Below are positions 1 through 7,530 of a DNA stretch of 11,025 nt, one piece after another. Position numbers and translations under genes: made by a program. Origin of the DNA: an uncultured Bacilli bacterium (GTDB taxonomy: Bacteria > Bacillota_I > Bacilli_A > RF39 > UBA660). Where the stretch lies: positions 1 to 11,025 of the forward strand of contig CANQHT010000036.1 of NCBI GenBank assembly GCA_947623705.1, in the 5' to 3' direction. Position 1 is the first letter of the stretch; the number at the start of each line of letters is the position of its first letter. The notes below the pieces were generated by a model that had not been told where the DNA came from, searched no databases, and was given only the letters and a program-made list of their open reading frames with translations.

Positions 1-204
1 AGAGACTATGCTTCCATTAATGAATTAACAGTATTATCAAATCTTGAGTCACATAATGCAGAATTAATTAAAGAAGGAAAAAGTAAAGAAGAAAGATTTG
101 ATATATTAAGTGTTATTGCGAAATATCAATTAAATATACTTAATAATGCTGAAGAAATCAAATTATTAAAAGAAAATAAAAAGAGTGGTGATAAAAATGA
201 ATGA
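1..204 (+). CDS. 3' end of an unrecognised protein gene (partial)
   Basis: An open frame runs in from the left edge and ends on TGA at 202-204, giving the last 67 residues of a protein. The fragment begins RDYASINELTVL and is hydrophilic and probably helical, with many Glu, Lys, Asn and Leu. It has no membrane segment, and its tail (KENKKSGDKNE) is charged. I do not recognise the family. It does not look like ribosomal protein L19 or signal peptidase, which often precede rbgA in low-GC Gram-positives. Its end overlaps the rbgA start by eight bases, so the two genes are probably translationally coupled in one operon. The frame has no internal stops and uses codons like its neighbours. It is probably a real gene, but its function is unknown. 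Confidence 0.6.
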   Translation, partial: RDYASINELTVLSNLESHNAELIKEGKSKEERFDILSVIAKYQLNILNNAEEIKLLKENKKSGDKNE

Positions 205-1039
205 AAATAAAACAAATATTAATTGGTATCCGGGTCATATGGCCAAGACAAAAAGATTAATTAGTGATGAATTAAAAAATATTGATATTGTTTATGAAAT
301 TATTGATGCTAGAATACCTTATTCGAGTAAGATAAAAGATATTGATAATTTGATAAAAAATAAGCAAAGAATTTTAATTATGACTAAAAAAGATTTATGT
401 GATCTTAAGAAAACCCAAAAATGGGTTGATATTTATGAGAGTAATGGATATCACACATTAGTTATTGATTTAAAAGATAATAAGGATTATGCTAAAGTAA
501 TTAAACTAACGCATCAAATTACGGAAGATATTCAAAATAAAAGATTAAATAAAGGACTAAATAAAAAAGAAATAAAAGCTTTAGTTATTGGAATACCTAA
601 TGTTGGGAAAAGTACCCTTATAAATAAGATTGTTGGGAAAAAAGTAGCGGGTGTCGAAAATAGACCGGGAGTTACTAAGAATTTAACTTATTTAAAAACT
701 AATGCCGGGATAACTATTTTAGATACGCCAGGTATTTTATGGCCGAAACTAGAGGAAGAAAAAGTAGCTTTAAATATTGCAGCGACTGGGGGGATAAGAA
801 AAGAAGTTTTAAATATTGATGAAATTGCCTATTATATTTTAGATTTTTTAAGTAAAAATTATCCGGAAAAATTACAAGAATATTATGGGGTAAATACTAC
901 CGATGTAATGGAGATTTATGAAGTTTTGGCGAAAAAAATCGGAGCAATCAAAAATAATGAAATTTTTTATGAAAAAATTAGTGAAAAGGTGTATAATGAT
1001 ATAGTTGGGGGTAAAATAACAGGAATAACATTTGATTGA
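197..1039 (+). CDS. rbgA: Ribosome biogenesis GTPase RbgA (YlqF)
   Basis: RbgA is a circularly permuted GTPase that acts late in assembly of the large ribosomal subunit in the cytoplasm. The protein is 280 residues, close to the usual ~282. The N-terminal NWYPGHMAKTKR carries His14, matching the catalytic His9 of the B. subtilis protein. The G motifs appear in permuted order: G4 TKKD at 63-66, G1 GIPNVGKST at 132-140, the G2 threonine in RPGVT near 160, and G3 DTPG at 176-179 followed by ILWPK. The C-terminal helical domain includes the NYPEKLQEYYG segment. I prefer ATG 197 over an in-frame GTG at 185: GGTGAT at 187-192 fits a Shine-Dalgarno site four bases before 197, and the family begins just before the WYPGHM motif. 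rnhB starts 11 bases downstream. Confidence 0.97.
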   Translation: MNENKTNINWYPGHMAKTKRLISDELKNIDIVYEIIDARIPYSSKIKDIDNLIKNKQRILIMTKKDLCDLKKTQKWVDIYESNGYHTLVIDLKDNKDYAKVIKLTHQITEDIQNKRLNKGLNKKEIKALVIGIPNVGKSTLINKIVGKKVAGVENRPGVTKNLTYLKTNAGITILDTPGILWPKLEEEKVALNIAATGGIRKEVLNIDEIAYYILDFLSKNYPEKLQEYYGVNTTDVMEIYEVLAKKIGAIKNNEIFYEKISEKVYNDIVGGKITGITFD

Positions 1040-1050
1040 TGGTGGTGTAG

Positions 1051-1677
1051 TTGATAAAAGAAAATTTGCTAAAATATGAAAAAGATTTATATACCAAAGG
1101 GTATAATTTAATTGCAGGTACTGATGAAGCAGGAAGAGGACCTTTAGTAGGACCAGTTGTCGCTTCTGCTGTTATCTTACCCAAAAATTATCAATTAGAA
1201 GGTTTAAATGATTCTAAACAACTTACAGAAAAACAAAGAGAAAAATTCTTTGATATAATAAAGAAAGATGCAATAAGTATTGGGATAGGAATTGTTGATG
1301 CTGAAAAAATTGATGAAATAAATATTTTAGAAGCTTCTCGTTTAGCTATGAATATTGCATTAGATAATCTAAATGTTAAACCTGATTATATTTTAACTGA
1401 TGCGATGAAATTAGAAAGAGATGTACCTGTATTACCAATAATTCATGGTGATGCTTTAAGTTTGTCTATCGCGGCGGCTTCGGTAATTGCTAAAGTTACT
1501 CGAGACCGTCTGATGGTAGAATTTGGTAGTCTCCATCCAGAATACGAAATAGCGAAACATAAAGGGTATCCTACTAAAAAACATCTTGAACTAATTAAAA
1601 AATATGGTATTATAGATGGGTATCGCAAAACCTATAAACCAGTAAAAGAAATTATAGAAGGGAAGTATCAACGATGA
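1051..1677 (+). CDS. rnhB: Ribonuclease HII
   Basis: RNase HII cuts the RNA strand of RNA-DNA hybrids and removes single ribonucleotides from DNA. The 208-residue protein has the four acidic catalytic residues of the family: Asp25 and Glu26 in TDEAGRGP, Asp117 in ILTDAM, and Asp134 in HGDALS. The 17-residue spacing of the last two matches other bacterial RNases HII. Also visible are GPVVASAVIL (34-43), LNDSKQL (52-58) and the C-terminal HKGYPTKKHLE and RKTYKPVK blocks. The start is TTG at 1051: TAG lies immediately upstream in frame, there is no nearby ATG, and GGTGGTG at 1041-1047 is a suitable ribosome site. The protein lacks the long N-terminal extension of the B. subtilis enzyme. rbgA-rnhB is a conserved pair. 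The stop overlaps the next start as ATGA. Confidence 0.96.
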   Translation: MIKENLLKYEKDLYTKGYNLIAGTDEAGRGPLVGPVVASAVILPKNYQLEGLNDSKQLTEKQREKFFDIIKKDAISIGIGIVDAEKIDEINILEASRLAMNIALDNLNVKPDYILTDAMKLERDVPVLPIIHGDALSLSIAAASVIAKVTRDRLMVEFGSLHPEYEIAKHKGYPTKKHLELIKKYGIIDGYRKTYKPVKEIIEGKYQR

Positions 1678-4088
1678 ATGATGAAGTAAAAAAGACGAAT
1701 AAAAATAGAAAGGCAAGTACTACTAAAAAGAGTACAAATTCTAAAAGTAAAACTACAACTAATAAAAAGACAGTAGCTAAAAGAGCAACTACAAGTAAAG
1801 CAACAAATACTAAAGCTAAAACTAGTACAAAAAAAGTAAATAATACTAGCAAAAAGACTAATAGTGCTAAGAAAACAACTACTACCAAAACAGTAAAAAA
1901 AGAAACTCCTAATAAAGGTGTCCAAGAAGAAGTAAAAGTAATTCCTGAAGTAAAAGAAGAAACTATTAAAGAAGAAGAAAAAAACATTTTAGAAGAAAAA
2001 GAAAATTTAATTAAAGAAGAAAAAGTTAAGAAAGAATTCTTTAAAGATAACTTTATTAATAATGTTTTAATGGTTACTTTATTTACTTTTGTAATTGAAA
2101 TTATTTTTAGATTAATTAGTCATTTTAGTCTTTTTAATTATGCTACTTTAAGAATATTAATTAGTACATTTATCTTAAGTTTGATTTTTACCTTTATAGC
2201 ATCACTTACTAAAAGAAGATGGCTAAGAAATACAATAATTTTATTATATATATTCTTATATACTTTATACTCTTGGCTACAACTTGGTTTCTTTAATTTT
2301 CTAGGTGTTTATATTTCCTTTAATACATCTAGTCAATTTGGGGCCGTAACTGATTATATCTATGACTTTTTAGATTCCTTTAAATTAATTTATTATGTAG
2401 TTATTATACCATTTATTTGGGCTTTTATTCATTATATATTTATAATAAAAAAGAAAGAATATCATAAATTAAAATTTAATTTAAAAACGCTTTTAATAAT
2501 TCCTGTATTATTAGTTAGTGGCTTATTATATTATGGTACAATTACTTTACCATTTATGCAAAATAAATTGCAAACTAAAAGTAATAAATATTTATTCTTA
2601 GTACCTGATGTACCAACTGTAGCGGTCAATCAATATGGTTCAATTATGTTTGGAGTTATTGATTTAAGAAGTTATTTATATCCAATTGAAATTGATGAAA
2701 ATGTCTTTAGTCCAAATACACCAGGAAATGCTACTAAACCTTCCAGAGAAGTTGAAGATTATTTAGATAAACTGGCAAATAGTGATGATGAAGATAAAAA
2801 ATATGCCAAATTAAATCAATATTTTGCGAATCAAGCAGTTACTGATTATAATGACTATACCGGCATGTTTGAAGGAAAAAATGTCGTAGTTATCTTAATG
2901 GAATCCGTTAATGAAGCAATTATTAATCCCGAGTATTATCCAAATTTCTATAAATTATATAGTGAAGGATGGCATTGGAATAATCATTATTCTCCTCGGA
3001 ATAGTTGTGCCACAGGTAATAATGAATTTAGTTCTATGACATCTTTATATTCTATCTATAATACTTGTACGATGAATGTTTATAAAAATAATAATTATTA
3101 TGAAGCTATATTCAATTTATTTAATGAAAAGGGATATAACACTAGTAGTATGCACGATTTTGTCGAATGGTATTATAAAAGAAAAACTAGTCATCCTAAT
3201 ATGGGTAGTAGTAATTTCTATGGGGCTGATAAATTAGGTATTAAAACAAGTGGTGTATACGGGGAATGGCCTAGTGATGAAGAATTCTTTGAAAAAGCCT
3301 TTGATATTCTATTAAATGATACTACTGGTAAACCATTTATGACTTGGCTTACAACTGTAACTAGCCATCAACCTTATTCTGTTAGTTCCACTTATGGTGA
3401 TTTATATATGAGTTATTTTAAAGATGAAGGATACTCAAATAGTGTTAGTCGTTATATGTCTAAATTAAAAGTAGTGGATAACGCTATTGGAATTATGATT
3501 GATAAGTTAGAAGCTTCAGGAAAACTTGATGATACAGTTATCGTGATGCTTGCGGATCATTACCCATATGGCTTAAAAAAGAATCAAGTAGCCGAAATGG
3601 TTAGTCATGACTTAGATGATTATGATATTGAAAAGACACCATTTGTTATTTATAATCCTAGTATGACACCAATGGCAAGAGATGAATATACTTCTTATAT
3701 TAATTTACTTCCAACAGTGGCTAATTTAATGAATTTAAATTATGATCCAAGACTTTATATGGGTACCGATTTATTTAGTCCGGATTATGTATCGAGAGTA
3801 GTATTTGCAGATGGTTCTTGGAAAAATGCCGATGCTTATTATAATGCTTCAACTAGTGAAACAACTTATTATGGAGATGTAACTTATACAGTCGAAGAAT
3901 TGCAAAATATTAATAATATGATTTCTTTAAAAATGAGTATGAGTACTACCGCAATTAAAAATAATTATTTCTCTTATTTAGAAAATGCTATTAACAAATT
4001 AAAAGAAGAAGAACAAGTTATTGTTGATGAAACAATTCCAATTCCCGATGAAGAACAAACCGAGATACCAACTGAGAATGCAAATTAA
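1674..4088 (+). CDS. LtaS-type membrane phosphoglycerol transferase (sulfatase fold) with a charged N-terminal tail
   Basis: This 804-residue protein has five likely membrane helices (about 128-149, 156-177, 186-206, 236-258, 272-292) followed by an extracellular sulfatase-fold domain, the layout of lipoteichoic acid synthases. By comparison with S. aureus LtaS, the metal ligands and nucleophile are Glu410 (ILMES), Thr447 (CATGNNEF), Asp628 and His629 (LADHYP), with His565 (TSHQPY) at the substrate site. It probably transfers glycerol phosphate from phosphatidylglycerol to a glycolipid or glycan, but the acceptor cannot be read from sequence. Residues 1-80 are Lys/Thr/Asn/Ser-rich with 25 Lys or Arg and 3 acidic residues. 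Residues 84-122 are Glu/Lys-rich. This long cytoplasmic tail is absent from S. aureus LtaS. The C-terminus is an acidic tail (about 775-804). ATG 1674 overlaps the rnhB stop by four bases, and GGGAAG lies just upstream. A terminator follows directly. Confidence 0.9.
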   Translation: MNDEVKKTNKNRKASTTKKSTNSKSKTTTNKKTVAKRATTSKATNTKAKTSTKKVNNTSKKTNSAKKTTTTKTVKKETPNKGVQEEVKVIPEVKEETIKEEEKNILEEKENLIKEEKVKKEFFKDNFINNVLMVTLFTFVIEIIFRLISHFSLFNYATLRILISTFILSLIFTFIASLTKRRWLRNTIILLYIFLYTLYSWLQLGFFNFLGVYISFNTSSQFGAVTDYIYDFLDSFKLIYYVVIIPFIWAFIHYIFIIKKKEYHKLKFNLKTLLIIPVLLVSGLLYYGTITLPFMQNKLQTKSNKYLFLVPDVPTVAVNQYGSIMFGVIDLRSYLYPIEIDENVFSPNTPGNATKPSREVEDYLDKLANSDDEDKKYAKLNQYFANQAVTDYNDYTGMFEGKNVVVILMESVNEAIINPEYYPNFYKLYSEGWHWNNHYSPRNSCATGNNEFSSMTSLYSIYNTCTMNVYKNNNYYEAIFNLFNEKGYNTSSMHDFVEWYYKRKTSHPNMGSSNFYGADKLGIKTSGVYGEWPSDEEFFEKAFDILLNDTTGKPFMTWLTTVTSHQPYSVSSTYGDLYMSYFKDEGYSNSVSRYMSKLKVVDNAIGIMIDKLEASGKLDDTVIVMLADHYPYGLKKNQVAEMVSHDLDDYDIEKTPFVIYNPSMTPMARDEYTSYINLLPTVANLMNLNYDPRLYMGTDLFSPDYVSRVVFADGSWKNADAYYNASTSETTYYGDVTYTVEELQNINNMISLKMSMSTTAIKNNYFSYLENAINKLKEEEQVIVDETIPIPDEEQTEIPTENAN

Positions 4089-4115
4089 ATAGAGTTTAAC
4101 TAACTCTATTTTTTT
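4087..4115 (+). terminator. Intrinsic terminator of the rbgA-rnhB-ltaS-like operon
   Basis: AAATAGAGTT (4087-4096) pairs perfectly with AACTCTATTT (4102-4111) around a five-base loop, and the T run continues to 4115. The hairpin begins at the stop codon of the ltaS-like gene. It should separate this operon from the ATPase cassette. Confidence 0.9.
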
Positions 4116-4128
4116 AAGTAATAATTTC

Positions 4129-4165
4129 ATTTCGCAAAATCAAAAAAAATTGCTTTTTGCGAAAT
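4129..4165. repeat. Perfect 11-bp inverted repeat over the ATPase promoter
   Basis: ATTTCGCAAAA (4129-4139) is the exact reverse complement of TTTTGCGAAAT (4155-4165), with 15 A/T-rich bases between. No T run follows the right arm, so it is not a terminator. It lies upstream of the predicted transcription start, so it would act as DNA rather than RNA. The right arm lies between the -35 and -10 elements of the ATPase promoter, a typical position for a repressor site. That it is an operator is an inference. Confidence 0.75.
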
Positions 4166-4177
4166 AGAGAGTATAAT
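4150..4177 (+). promoter_or_regulatory. Promoter of the DUF4143 ATPase gene
   Basis: A perfect -10 box TATAAT lies at 4172-4177 and a partial -35 box TTGCTT at 4150-4155, with a 16-base spacer. Transcription would start near 4184. This leaves a leader of about 15 bases containing the ribosome site GAGGAG (4185-4190), eight bases before the ATG. The spacer contains the right arm of the inverted repeat. Confidence 0.65.
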
Positions 4178-4198
4178 AATATACGAGGAGAATAAATT

Positions 4199-5395
4199 AT
4201 GAAAATTATTGAAAGAAAATATTTACAAGATATGATTGATGTTTTAGGTACACCAGATATTAAGGTTATAACTGGTATAAGAAGAAGTGGAAAATCAGAA
4301 TTACTTAATATGTTTATAAAATATATTAAAACAAATTTAAAAGATAATAATATTATTTATATAAATTATAATCTTGATGAATTTGATAATTTAAGGCAAT
4401 ATAAAGAATTAATTAAATATGTATCTGAAAAATATGATTCTGATAAAACAAATTTTATTATGATTGATGAAGTTCAAATGTGTAGCGATTTTGAAAAAGC
4501 CATTAATAACTTTCATGCTGAATGTAAATATGATATTTATATAACCGGTTCCAATGCTTTTCTTTTATCAAATGATTTAGCAACATTGTTTACTGGTAGA
4601 ACATATAGTATTGAAATTTATCCTTTTTCATATAAAGAATTTCTTCAATATTATAATTTAACTAATAATGAAGAGAATTTTGATAGATATGTTTTAGAAG
4701 GTGGTTTTTCTGGTTCATATTTATACAATGATATCAATAAAAAATATAATTATATTTCAGAAGTTTATAAAACCTTAATTTTAAGAGATATTGTTCAAAG
4801 AAATAAAATTCAAAATATTACTTTATTAGATAGTATTAACGATTTTTTAATAGATAATATTTCTAAAATTACTTCTTATAGAAGTATCACTGATACTTTA
4901 AATAGTCATAAAGTCGATACTAATGATAAAACAGTTGGAGCATATATTAAATATCTATGCGAAGCATTTGCTTTTTATAAAATACGAAGATATGATATTC
5001 AAGGAAAAAAATATTTAAGAACTCAAGACAAATATTATTTATCAGACCATGCTGTTAAATATGCTATGGAAGGTACAAAAAATTTAAATTATGGTAATAT
5101 ATATGAAAATATTGTCGCAATGGAATTGATTCGTCGAGGATATGAAGTATATATTGGGGTGTTATACGAAAAAGAAATTGATTTTGTTGCTATGAAAAGA
5201 GATGAAAAAATTTATATTCAAGTTGCTGATAATATAGGTAATGATTTTGAAAATGATACCTTTAAAAGAGAAGTAAATTCACTATTAAAAATAAAAGATG
5301 CTTACCCTAAATTACTAATTGCTAGAACTAAACATGATGATTATCAATATGAAGGAATTCAAATAATTGATATTGCAAATTGGTTAGTAAAATAA
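4199..5395 (+). CDS. AAA-family ATPase with DUF4143 domain
   Basis: This 398-residue protein has a P-loop ATPase domain: Walker A GIRRSGKS (26-33), Walker B FIMIDEVQ with Asp90 and Glu91, a sensor-like ITGSNA (115-120), and GRTYSIEIYPFSYKEF (133-148), characteristic of the AAA_14/DUF4143 family. A middle stretch (about 205-265) reads like a winged helix. The C-terminal part has YENIVAMELIRRGYEVYIG, EIDFV with Asp328, and IYIQV with Gln341, an arrangement like a PD-(D/E)XK nuclease core with Gln in place of the usual acid. Family members are widespread, patchily distributed and functionally unclear. Some annotations call them archaeal-type or transposon-linked ATPases, without firm proof. The gene stands alone, with its own promoter and with a terminator upstream of it. 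By eye it is more A/T-rich than rbgA or topA. Family assignment is firm; cellular role unknown. Confidence 0.9.
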   Translation: MKIIERKYLQDMIDVLGTPDIKVITGIRRSGKSELLNMFIKYIKTNLKDNNIIYINYNLDEFDNLRQYKELIKYVSEKYDSDKTNFIMIDEVQMCSDFEKAINNFHAECKYDIYITGSNAFLLSNDLATLFTGRTYSIEIYPFSYKEFLQYYNLTNNEENFDRYVLEGGFSGSYLYNDINKKYNYISEVYKTLILRDIVQRNKIQNITLLDSINDFLIDNISKITSYRSITDTLNSHKVDTNDKTVGAYIKYLCEAFAFYKIRRYDIQGKKYLRTQDKYYLSDHAVKYAMEGTKNLNYGNIYENIVAMELIRRGYEVYIGVLYEKEIDFVAMKRDEKIYIQVADNIGNDFENDTFKREVNSLLKIKDAYPKLLIARTKHDDYQYEGIQIIDIANWLVK

Positions 5396-5420
5396 ATTTT
5401 GGAAATTTTCTGGTTATTAA

Positions 5421-5449
5421 TTGACAAGAATTAAAAAACATTGTATAAA
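5421..5449 (+). promoter_or_regulatory. Promoter of topA
   Basis: A perfect -35 box TTGACA (5421-5426) and a near-perfect -10 box TATAAA (5444-5449) are separated by 17 bases. The predicted start is near 5456, leaving a short leader with the ribosome site AGGAG at 5460-5464. This shows topA does not depend on the ATPase transcript. I see no convincing terminator between the ATPase and this promoter. Confidence 0.85.
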
Positions 5450-5472
5450 ATATAAAGACAGGAGTGAATATT

Positions 5473-7506
5473 TTGAAAAATATCGTAATAGTAGAATCAC
5501 CTGCTAAAAGTAAAACAATTGAAAAATATTTAGCGGGAGATTACAAAGTAGTATCTTCTAAAGGCCATATCAGGGATTTAGCAACAACAGGTAAATATGG
5601 CTTAGGTGTTGATTTAGATAATGATTTTAAACCAACATATGTCATTATTAAAGGTAAGAATAAAGATGTTAAAGAATTAAAAAAATTAGTGGAAAGTGCT
5701 GATCACGTGTATTTAGCAACCGACCCCGACCGGGAAGGAGAAATTATTTCTTGGCATTTAAAAGATGAATTAAAGATTCCGGAAGAAAAATATGACCGGG
5801 TAACTTTTAGAGAAATAACTAAAGATGTCGTTTTAAAATCGATAAAAGAACCCGCTAAAATTGATATGAATTTAGTTAAAGGAGCCGAAACGAGAAGAAT
5901 CTTAGATCGAATTATTGGATTTAGACTAAGTAAATTAATGCAATATAAAACGGGTGGTAAAAGTGCCGGTAGAGTTCAATCAGTTGCTCTTAAACTAATT
6001 GTTGACCGGGAAAGAGAAATTTTAGCCTTTGTTCCGGAAGAATATTGGACAATTGAAGCCGATTTCAAAGACTTTACCGCTGAATTATTTAAATATAAAA
6101 ATGAAGATATAGAAATAAAAACGGAATTAGAAGCGGATGCTATATTAGATAAATTAAGTAATTCTTTTAATATTCATAGTATTGAAGAAAAAGAAAAGAA
6201 AAAGAGTGCGAGAGAAGTATTTAAAACTTCAACTTTACAACAAATGGCCGTTAATAAACTTAATTTTGTCGCATCCAAAACTATGAAACTGGCGCAAAAA
6301 CTATATGAAGGTGTCGATTTAGGTAGTGAAACAGTTGGGTTAATTACTTATATGCGTACCGATAGTGTTCGTCTTTCTGATGAATTTATTACCGAAACTA
6401 AAGGTTATATCAATAAAAAATATGGTAGTGAATATATGGGATATGCTAAAGTAGGTAAAAAGAATGCCAATATGCAAGATGCCCATGAAGGTATTAGACC
6501 AACAAGTATCAATAGAACTCCCGAATCTGTTAAACCATATTTATCTAATGATGAATACAAATTATATAAATTAATTTATACAAGAGCACTAGCATCTATT
6601 ATGGCGGATGCGAAAGTAAAAGCGACAACTGTTATATTTGAAAATAATGATTATTTATTTAAAACTAATGGTAGTGTTTTAACTTTTGATGGTTATTTAA
6701 AAGTTTATTCGGAATATGAGGATAATGAAGACAAAATATTACCAGATTTTAAAAATTATCAAAGTAAAGTTGTCGTAGCGGACTCCATTAATAAATACCA
6801 ACACTTTACGAAACCTGCCCCAAGATATACGGAAGCGAGCCTAATTAAAGAATTAGAAAGTTTAGGTATTGGGCGTCCTTCTACTTATGCCACAATTATT
6901 AGTACACTAAAAGATCACGATTATGTCAAAGTAGAAGATAAAAAATTTGTGCCTACTGAAATGGGAATGGAAACCACTGATAAATTGCAAGAATACTTTA
7001 GTGATATTATTAATGTTAAATATACCGCCAATATGGAATCTGACTTAGATGATATTGCGGATGCTAAAAAAGATAATATCAAAGTATTACACGAATTTTA
7101 TGATAAATTTGAACCCATAATGAATGATGCTTTAAAAAATATGGAAAAGAAAGCTCCAGAAAAAACTGGTGATATTTGTCCGGAATGTGGTAGTGATTTA
7201 GTTAAGAGAAAAGGTAAATTTGGGGAATTTGTCGCTTGTTCTAATTATCCAACTTGTAAATATATTAAGAAAGACAAGAAAGAGGCAGTAGAACAAGAAA
7301 AAATTGCCGAATGCCCTAAATGTCATAAAGATATTGTGGCAAGAAAAACTAAAAAAGGTAAAATATTCTATGGTTGTTCCGGTTATCCAAAATGTAATTA
7401 TGCCACTTGGTATAAGCCAACTGGGGAAGTATGTCCTACTTGTGGTAATTTAATCGTTAATAAAAATAATCAACATATCTGTGAAAATTGTGAAAAAGAA
7501 AAATAG
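5473..7506 (+). CDS. topA: DNA topoisomerase I (type IA)
   Basis: This enzyme relaxes negatively supercoiled DNA by passing one strand through a transient break. The 677-residue protein is close to the ~690 of B. subtilis TopA. The Toprim domain has VIVESPAKSKTIEKYL with Glu8 and TDPDREGE with Asp84, Asp86 and Glu88. RRILDRIIG and SAGRVQSVAL follow. The active-site tyrosine is Tyr293 in GLITYMRTDS. PRYTEASLIKELESLGIGRP and FVPTEMG are also family hallmarks. The C-terminus carries three zinc-ribbon cysteine sets: 569/572/589/595, 614/617/635/641 and 654/657/670/673. I choose TTG 5473: AGGAG at 5460-5464 lies eight bases before it, whereas the in-frame GTG at 5464 overlaps that site. The family also starts a few residues before VIVESP. 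It converges on the gene at 7521. Confidence 0.97.
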   Translation: MKNIVIVESPAKSKTIEKYLAGDYKVVSSKGHIRDLATTGKYGLGVDLDNDFKPTYVIIKGKNKDVKELKKLVESADHVYLATDPDREGEIISWHLKDELKIPEEKYDRVTFREITKDVVLKSIKEPAKIDMNLVKGAETRRILDRIIGFRLSKLMQYKTGGKSAGRVQSVALKLIVDREREILAFVPEEYWTIEADFKDFTAELFKYKNEDIEIKTELEADAILDKLSNSFNIHSIEEKEKKKSAREVFKTSTLQQMAVNKLNFVASKTMKLAQKLYEGVDLGSETVGLITYMRTDSVRLSDEFITETKGYINKKYGSEYMGYAKVGKKNANMQDAHEGIRPTSINRTPESVKPYLSNDEYKLYKLIYTRALASIMADAKVKATTVIFENNDYLFKTNGSVLTFDGYLKVYSEYEDNEDKILPDFKNYQSKVVVADSINKYQHFTKPAPRYTEASLIKELESLGIGRPSTYATIISTLKDHDYVKVEDKKFVPTEMGMETTDKLQEYFSDIINVKYTANMESDLDDIADAKKDNIKVLHEFYDKFEPIMNDALKNMEKKAPEKTGDICPECGSDLVKRKGKFGEFVACSNYPTCKYIKKDKKEAVEQEKIAECPKCHKDIVARKTKKGKIFYGCSGYPKCNYATWYKPTGEVCPTCGNLIVNKNNQHICENCEKEK

Positions 7507-7530
7507 TCTTAATTTTAAGGCTATTTTTTT
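7501..7530. terminator. Bidirectional terminator shared by topA and the convergent gene
   Basis: AAATAGTCTTAA (7501-7512) pairs with TTAAGGCTATTT (7515-7526) with one G-U pair and a very tight loop. T runs flank it on both strands: up to 7530 on the plus strand, and T-rich sequence after 7501 on the minus strand. The stem contains both stop codons, TAG at 7504-7506 for topA and TAG read leftward at 7523-7521. The stem therefore serves as coding end and terminator for both genes. Confidence 0.85.

Noticed and set aside
185..196. GTG start for rbgA giving four extra residues
   Set aside because: The GTG codons overlap the Shine-Dalgarno site GGTGAT, and ATG 197 has correct spacing and matches the family start.
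978..1184. Leftward open frame across the rbgA-rnhB junction
   Set aside because: It overlaps two well-supported genes and has no ribosome site; composition is not protein-like.
1..1677. Possible UGA-as-tryptophan code, as in Mycoplasma
   Set aside because: Every tryptophan I checked in the recognised proteins is TGG, and TGA occurs only at expected gene ends; reading through would add short unrelated tails.
1652..1987. Leftward open frames encoding very hydrophobic Val/Leu/Phe-rich peptides
   Set aside because: They are the complement of the Lys/Thr/Glu low-complexity part of the LtaS-like gene. The hydrophobic look is a by-product of AAA, ACT and GAA codons read backwards; no ribosome site or promoter.
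5393..5411. AAATTT-TGG-AAATTT hairpin after the ATPase as a terminator
   Set aside because: The stem has only A-T pairs and no U run follows, so termination is unlikely.
5464..5472. GTG start for topA
   Set aside because: It begins inside the AGGAG ribosome site. TTG 5473 is correctly spaced and gives the usual N-terminus.
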